A program made the translations under genes and the position numbers. A stretch of DNA of 64,000 bases from Candidatus Gastranaerophilales bacterium (GTDB taxonomy: Bacteria; Cyanobacteriota; Vampirovibrionia; Gastranaerophilales; Gastranaerophilaceae). Each line of letters starts with the position of its first letter. Positions within the stretch are counted from its first letter, which is position 1. Shown one piece after another: positions 59,324 through 64,000 of this stretch. The stretch lies in NCBI GenBank assembly GCA_944325665.1, contig CALVAY010000002.1:1-64000 (forward strand), read 5' to 3'. The notes beneath the pieces are model-generated. The model worked only from the letters and a program-made list of their open reading frames with translations, was not told where the DNA came from and searched no databases.

Positions 59324-60939
59324 CATCGCTTAAGAGGCCTAATAAAATTCAAATAAGGGCTCAAGTACTAAGTACAATATCAAAATTTAAAGGTAATAAA
59401 CGCCCTTATGACAGCGATATTGAGCAAGCTATTGAAGAATTTAGAGGCTTTGATAATGATGATTTGGTAATTGCAACCATCCTAAAAGAAATTGAAGGCA
59501 CGGGTGAGTTGTATGACAATATCTTGTCGTTAATTTTACTAAATCTGAAAAATGATGAACTTTTAGGGCAAAAAGTAATCGAATCACTTTGTGATACAAA
59601 AGTGTCAGACAGGAAAAAGCTTTATCTTATAAATATTTTAAGGGAGCAAGGTCAAAAAATTGACTATAATTTCATAAATTCCTGCGTTGAAGATGCGGAT
59701 AAAGTTATAGACAGCGAAACACAAAAATTCCTTCAGGAGGCAAAATTTAGCCCCGAAGCTCAAATTGACTTTTATGACTTTTACTTTACCGTAAATGAAG
59801 AAGATAAAAATATGCTAATCTCATCCATAACAAACGATTATACGGGAGATGAGCTTGCAAATATACTTGTACCTTTTGCATATCTTTATCCGAATAATTG
59901 CTTAAATGAGACAATTTTAGATGCACTTGCAACGTCAAAATCCGAATTTGCGTATGAACCCTTGGAATATGTTGCCAATAATAATGAAAAATACTCTCAA
60001 TACGCCAAAAATTGCTTAAATAAGCTTAAAATATCAGGGGTAAGAAATAAGCCCGAAAAAGAGATATTGTATAAAGAACTTCTTAAAGGCTCTAAGCCTC
60101 TTGGGTTTTACTACTCTTTAGCAGACGGAAATTCAAATATTTCTTGCGTATTTGCAAGGGAAAAAGAGGATAAAACAATACAAACATTTTTCAATGTTTT
60201 TAATCTGAATTTAGGGACAATTTCGTCTTTTGGCTTTAATGAAATGCTAAAAGAGGATTTTGAAATTGTGCTTAAGCGATTTTTTAAATCATCCCTAAAG
60301 GCTAAATTGACACCACAAGAAGGCAAAAAACTCTTTGATTACTTTGAAGGACTAAATTATAAAACGGGGCAAAATATACCCTACGAGCACCTTTGCTGGC
60401 GTCAGTTAACTTATGATATTAAAAATGACAACGACGAGTTATCAAAGTTTTTGACAAAAAATTTAAAGAAAATTCTGTTGAGCGAAAAAATTATCGAAGA
60501 GATTTTAAACAGTGCAATTTTTGAAAATTGGTTTTTAAATGTCGAAAATTCAGAAAAACTAAAGAGCATAATTGCAAATATTGACGAAAACGAAATTCTT
60601 AATATCGAAGAAATTGAGCAAGAAATTTTAAAAAAAACTGACGAGTTATTACTTGAAGACAAGGAAAGAATAACGCAAAAAATTACATATCAAAGCTATA
60701 TTTTAGCTGAGTCAAAGATGTCAACAACAGCTAATTCACTATATAGTACAACTTTTAGCGATGACGCACTTAAAATACTTCTTAGGCACATATTTAAAAA
60801 AAGCATTTATGAACACTACTATAAAAACGCTCAGTCAAGCGAAATTAAGGGCGTAAATATTTTTAGAAAAATCGAGAAAAGTACTACAACTGATTTTGCA
60901 AAAAAACTCGTTAAAGCAATAGAGGAAAAATGGACATAA
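59320..60939 (+). CDS. Large helical-repeat protein, function unknown
   Basis: 539 residues from the ATG at 59320 in the ATGA overlap with the zinc-finger gene. The first half (about 1-240) is HEAT-like with short helices (DDLVIATILKEIEGTGELYD, DELANILVPFAYLYP); the second half is a mixed domain (about 260-539) with ISSFGFNEMLKEDFEIVLKR and Glu/Lys-rich helices. No catalytic motif is recognised. Context (zinc finger protein, ruvX) suggests a soluble, housekeeping-type role. It overlaps ruvX by 10 nt. Confidence 0.7.
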   Translation: MTSLKRPNKIQIRAQVLSTISKFKGNKRPYDSDIEQAIEEFRGFDNDDLVIATILKEIEGTGELYDNILSLILLNLKNDELLGQKVIESLCDTKVSDRKKLYLINILREQGQKIDYNFINSCVEDADKVIDSETQKFLQEAKFSPEAQIDFYDFYFTVNEEDKNMLISSITNDYTGDELANILVPFAYLYPNNCLNETILDALATSKSEFAYEPLEYVANNNEKYSQYAKNCLNKLKISGVRNKPEKEILYKELLKGSKPLGFYYSLADGNSNISCVFAREKEDKTIQTFFNVFNLNLGTISSFGFNEMLKEDFEIVLKRFFKSSLKAKLTPQEGKKLFDYFEGLNYKTGQNIPYEHLCWRQLTYDIKNDNDELSKFLTKNLKKILLSEKIIEEILNSAIFENWFLNVENSEKLKSIIANIDENEILNIEEIEQEILKKTDELLLEDKERITQKITYQSYILAESKMSTTANSLYSTTFSDDALKILLRHIFKKSIYEHYYKNAQSSEIKGVNIFRKIEKSTTTDFAKKLVKAIEEKWT

Positions 60940-61358
60940 AAGAAAGAATAGTCGGTCTGGATATTGGTACAAAACGCATTGGAGTTGCCGTTTGCGATCC
61001 TATGTGGATTATAAGTTCACAAGAAGGTTTAATAGAAAGAAAAACAGGCAATCAGGGGGACAAGTCGGCACTTGATGAAATCGAGAAAATATGCGAAAAG
61101 TATAATACAAAAACGATTTTGATAGGCGTGCCATACAATATGGACGGCTCACTCGGGCCACAGGCGCAAAATTGCATAGATTTTATCAAACCGCTTGAAG
61201 GAAAATATAAAATCTTATATCATGATGAAAGACTTTCTTCTTTTGAAGCAGAGGAAATCTTAAAAAAAGAAGGTAAAAAATATACAAAAAATAAAGGGCT
61301 TGTAGATATGAAAAGCGCATGCCTGATATTACAAGACTACATTAACGAAAAGAGATAA
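60930..61358 (+). CDS. ruvX: Putative pre-16S rRNA nuclease / Holliday junction resolvase-like YqgF
   Basis: 142 residues of RNase H-like fold: GLDIGTKRIGVAVCD (first Asp), ILIGVPYNMDGSLGPQAQ, the YHDERLSSFEAE motif and late VDMKSACLILQDYI. Family members process the 5' end of 16S rRNA; a resolvase role was earlier proposed. GAGG lies upstream of the ATG. The DUF1292 gene follows after 2 nt, a pairing also seen in Firmicutes. Confidence 0.95.
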   Translation: MDIKERIVGLDIGTKRIGVAVCDPMWIISSQEGLIERKTGNQGDKSALDEIEKICEKYNTKTILIGVPYNMDGSLGPQAQNCIDFIKPLEGKYKILYHDERLSSFEAEEILKKEGKKYTKNKGLVDMKSACLILQDYINEKR

Positions 61359-61360
61359 AA

Positions 61361-61627
61361 ATGAACGAAAAAGAATTTGAAATAATTAAAACAGTAGGCG
61401 AAAACGGTGAAGAGGTTGAGCTAAAGCTTGTTGATATAGTTACCGTAAATGACATTGATTATGCACTGTTATTACCTGCTGATGCTGATATAGACAACGA
61501 AGAAGAGTGTGAAATTGTCCTTATGCGACTAAAACAAGACAACTCCGAGTATCTTTTCGAAACAATAGAAGATGATGACGAGTTTGAACTTGTATCACAA
61601 GCAATACTTGAAGAAGAGGAAGAATAA
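61361..61627 (+). CDS. DUF1292 protein (YrzB-like)
   Basis: 88 very acidic residues matching the DUF1292 family: VNDIDYALLLPADADIDNEEECEIVLMRL and a C-terminal acidic stretch DDEFELVSQAILEEEEE (a short quoted part). The function is not known; the conserved next-to-ruvX position is the main clue. It ends against the convergent CoA-activase-like gene with no gap. Confidence 0.9.
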   Translation: MNEKEFEIIKTVGENGEEVELKLVDIVTVNDIDYALLLPADADIDNEEECEIVLMRLKQDNSEYLFETIEDDDEFELVSQAILEEEEE

Positions 61628-62710
61628 CTACTTCTTCAGGGAAACTATTCCTTCAATGTTTGCGACGGTCTTTTCGTTAACGTCAATACCCGTGTCCATA
61701 TATCGGGTAATTTTTGCACGCTTATTTCTGAAAAGCATATCACAAAAAGCCTCAAGCCTTGTAACAAAGCCTGCTTCACCCGTATGTTCATCAATTGTTA
61801 AATGAAGCAGCGGTTTTTGGAAATTTTTAGATTTTCTTTTAATATCTTCAACCATAAGTGAATCAGGGCCGCAGCCAAAAGCAGTAACAGTAATTATACC
61901 GTCAATTAAATCACTTTTTAAATAATGCCCCGCACAACCTGTAACTTCAAGTTGATTTGCCCAATATAGTTCGGTATTTAAACAACTCAAGCCGCCTAAC
62001 AGTTGCTCATCCGTAAGCTGATTAGCATTATGAACTACAACGCCCATTTGAGATAATTTCTTAAATATGTCCATACTTGCTTTTTTATCGTAAATATTAT
62101 ACCCGTGAGCAACAAGAGCAACATGTATTGCGCCTTGCGCTTCATCATTATTTTTGCGATTAATTACAACCTTACCCTCTTTTGCATATTTAAGAGCTTC
62201 ATCAAAACTTAAACCTTGCTGCATCATAACTCTAAAATTATTTTGCACGACAAAACCTGCCTTAGATGCTGCTCTAATAAGTTCAAAGTCTTTTATACCA
62301 AAGGGCTCAACCGTTTGTCTTAAAAACTCATATAAGCCTTGATTTTTCTCTGACTTATCCAAGGTTGCTTCAATAATTTTAAAGTCACCCTTTACAACGT
62401 TTCTTATAAGGTCGGGCAAACCGCGAATTTTTGAGCAGTTATAAATTTTATGTGCAACGGATTGAATAGAAGGTACAAAAATATTTTTTACACCTTTATT
62501 TACAAGCTCAACAATATGCCCTACATAAACTTTTATAGGCAGGCAAGTTTCCGTTACAACCAATGCAGAACCGTCTGACAATGTTTTTTTTGTTGTGGGC
62601 GAGCTAAGGATAATTTCTATACCTAAATGATTAAAAAATCCGTAAAGATAAGGGAAGTAATTATAGTATGAAAGTGCTCTTGCAATACCAATTTGTTTTT
62701 TTTCTGTCAT
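61628..62710 (-). CDS. CoA-dehydratase activase-related protein, paralogue 2
   Basis: 360 residues from the ATG at 62710 (TTGGAG upstream). Same family as the 25320 protein: early IGIARALSYYNYFPYLYGF, the ETCLPIK motif (C56), C92 in NCSK, GCGPDSLMVEDI (C280) and the end motif DEHTGEAGFVTRLEAF. The two proteins differ in the middle. It resembles the COG3580-type half and the 25320 protein the other half of large activator proteins, so they might work as two subunits of one complex although the genes are 36 kb apart. No dehydratase is nearby. Confidence 0.8.
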   Translation of the reverse strand: MTEKKQIGIARALSYYNYFPYLYGFFNHLGIEIILSSPTTKKTLSDGSALVVTETCLPIKVYVGHIVELVNKGVKNIFVPSIQSVAHKIYNCSKIRGLPDLIRNVVKGDFKIIEATLDKSEKNQGLYEFLRQTVEPFGIKDFELIRAASKAGFVVQNNFRVMMQQGLSFDEALKYAKEGKVVINRKNNDEAQGAIHVALVAHGYNIYDKKASMDIFKKLSQMGVVVHNANQLTDEQLLGGLSCLNTELYWANQLEVTGCAGHYLKSDLIDGIITVTAFGCGPDSLMVEDIKRKSKNFQKPLLHLTIDEHTGEAGFVTRLEAFCDMLFRNKRAKITRYMDTGIDVNEKTVANIEGIVSLKK

Positions 62711-62863
62711 TAATCGGCTCCAAATGTTTTCTTTATATATAATACTTGAAACAATATTTTTTTGCACAAAGAATGTTACATAAAATTAATTTTTGAAGTA
62801 CAATTTCTTAAAATATGGCAATAAAATAAATTTTTGATACTTTCTTAAATCATAGGATTTATT

Positions 62864-64000
62864 ATGCAGCCAAATATTAACAATAATTATAATCAGTTTA
62901 TATTGAATAACTACTCGTCTGCTGTGCGTACAAACGGACAGTCTCAGGCTGTGAATGTAAGTTATCCCAATTCAAGACAAGCTTTACCAATTTACGCTGC
63001 AAATCCTATTAATCCGACGCTAATAAATCCTAAAATCGGCGGAAATTATACCTATTTGGGTACAATTAAAACTCCTTTTGGGGAAGATATTCACACCTTT
63101 ATGCTTAAAAGCGGTCAAAGAGTTGCCATTATGCCAAGAGAGGGAACGACAATCATAAAGACGTTTGTCGATTCCGGCTCAATGAATGAAAATGACAGAA
63201 TTAGAGGCATTAGCCACTTTATTGAGCATAATTTATTTAACGGCAGTTCAAAATTGGCACCCGGGCAGTTTTTTAAAGACGTAGTAAAAATGGGCGCAAG
63301 TACAAACGCATCAACTGACTACGCTCAAACAGACTATTATATTTCATCGGGCATTATGGGAATAGAGGACTTTAAAAAGGCAGTTGAAATGCATGCTGAT
63401 ATGATTTTAACTCCAAAGTTCTATAATGAAATGCTTGAGAAGGAGAAAGGCCCTGTAACATCTGAAATCAGTATGATAAATGATGATACAACAACTAAGG
63501 CTGCAAATGAGGTTGTAAGAAACTTATTTCAAATTCAATCTAAATCTGAAAATTTGGTTGCAGGTTCAATAGAAACGGTAAATGCTCTTGGGCGAGATGA
63601 TGTAGTTAATTACTGGTCAAAACACTACACACCGGATAGTCTCTACACTGTTGTTGTGGGCGACGTTGATGTTCAAGAAGCAATTGAAGAAATTTCAAAA
63701 CATTTTAATCAACCCGCGCGAGTAAGGGGTAATGACGTTACAAAAGAAACTCTAACACCTATACAAAGTCCTGTCAGAATGGATTTCAAATCTCCGATTA
63801 CCAATTCAACAAACACCATTATGGGCTTTTGCGCGCCAAGTGCTGCAAATTTAAAAGATACAATTGCACTTGAAGCGCTAAGTGTATTGCTTGAGGGTAA
63901 TTCATCATCCAGACTTTCAAAAAAACTTGCTGACCTGCACTCTTACAGCTACATTAGCTTGCAAAAAGTCGGACTTAAAAAAGAAGATCCGCAAGCGCTG
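62864..64000 (+). CDS. M16 family zinc metallopeptidase, cut by the window end
   Basis: 379 codons remain open to the last base. AGGA lies 8 nt before the ATG. About 60 residues of polar, Asn/Pro/Gln-rich lineage-style N-terminus precede the M16 domain with H118-F-I-E121-H122 and a downstream acidic stretch (VTSEISMINDD) carrying the likely third ligand. A second M16 domain starts near 290. No signal peptide. It differs from the 12390 enzyme in its N-terminal extension and lacks an adjacent partner in view. Confidence 0.9.
   Translation, partial: MQPNINNNYNQFILNNYSSAVRTNGQSQAVNVSYPNSRQALPIYAANPINPTLINPKIGGNYTYLGTIKTPFGEDIHTFMLKSGQRVAIMPREGTTIIKTFVDSGSMNENDRIRGISHFIEHNLFNGSSKLAPGQFFKDVVKMGASTNASTDYAQTDYYISSGIMGIEDFKKAVEMHADMILTPKFYNEMLEKEKGPVTSEISMINDDTTTKAANEVVRNLFQIQSKSENLVAGSIETVNALGRDDVVNYWSKHYTPDSLYTVVVGDVDVQEAIEEISKHFNQPARVRGNDVTKETLTPIQSPVRMDFKSPITNSTNTIMGFCAPSAANLKDTIALEALSVLLEGNSSSRLSKKLADLHSYSYISLQKVGLKKEDPQAL

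Noticed and set aside
1-64000. Prophage, insertion sequence or integron
   Set aside because: No transposase, integrase, phage structural gene or long terminal inverted repeat was found on either strand.

Overview
The window is AT-rich, densely coded bacterial chromosome with short intergenic gaps, one tRNA, and no phage, IS element or CRISPR array. Gene content (murein synthesis, UppP, EF-Tu-cycle factors, a cyanobacterial-style VKOR-thioredoxin fusion, no photosynthesis genes, and several lineage-style proteins such as the one at 51006-51848 starting MGLAASQGRLL) suggests a non-photosynthetic gut Cyanobacteriota lineage (Vampirovibrionia/Melainabacteria, probably Gastranaerophilales). That placement is inference from protein style, not from a marker-gene tree.

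Layout. 1-253: AT-rich DNA with a compact, multi-helix RNA-like element, then a TM2-domain gene. 572-15625 (minus): about 15 head-to-tail genes reading def, fmt, aroH, two M16 peptidases, a PilZ protein, a TPR protein, two peptide-type ABC permeases, mgtC, a TPR protein, infB, rbfA, truB and a GerMN protein; most gaps are below 50 nt, so this is probably one long transcript linking initiator-tRNA formylation and deformylation, translation initiation and ribosome/tRNA maturation. 15724-16887: a small secreted protein convergent with an HD-domain protein. 17107-21835: three tandem genes sharing an N-terminal motif and a 5' leader; two have glycine-rich membrane-type regions and the third ends in two annexin-like repeats. 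This is the most novel part of the window. 21898-24853: bifunctional nuclease, DUF1858 protein, tRNA-Leu, a small sigma factor, and rplJ-rplL behind an L10-type autoregulatory leader.

25320-34199: CoA-dehydratase-activase-like protein, OppD-like ATPase, rpsB-tsf, queD, uppP, 5'-nucleotidase-like protein, aroA, speE. 34262-38498: engB, small hypotheticals, a DUF2344 protein and RNase E/G. 38654-44190: glycosyltransferase, murC, murB, ddl, ftsQ (part of a division/cell-wall cluster). 45455-49004: pyrH, frr, cdsA, rnc, rpe. 48976-55232: queH, VKOR-DsbA fusion, a lineage-type coiled-coil protein, hisF, a GGDEF protein with an altered signature, a small exported protein and a class-A-beta-lactamase-like hydrolase. 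55285-64000: aspS, metK, a DUF721 protein, a stand-alone ClpX-type zinc finger protein, a HEAT-like protein, ruvX, a DUF1292 protein, a second CoA-activase-like protein and a third M16 peptidase cut by the window end.

A second recurring signal is regulatory. At least five genes (def, 25320, 26516, queD, 35143) have an extended -10 box (TGn plus hexamer) whose last base lies exactly 6 nt before the ATG, with no Shine-Dalgarno site, and two more have it at 7 nt. This predicts leaderless mRNAs. Other genes in the window carry ordinary AGGAG-type sites, so both initiation modes appear to coexist.
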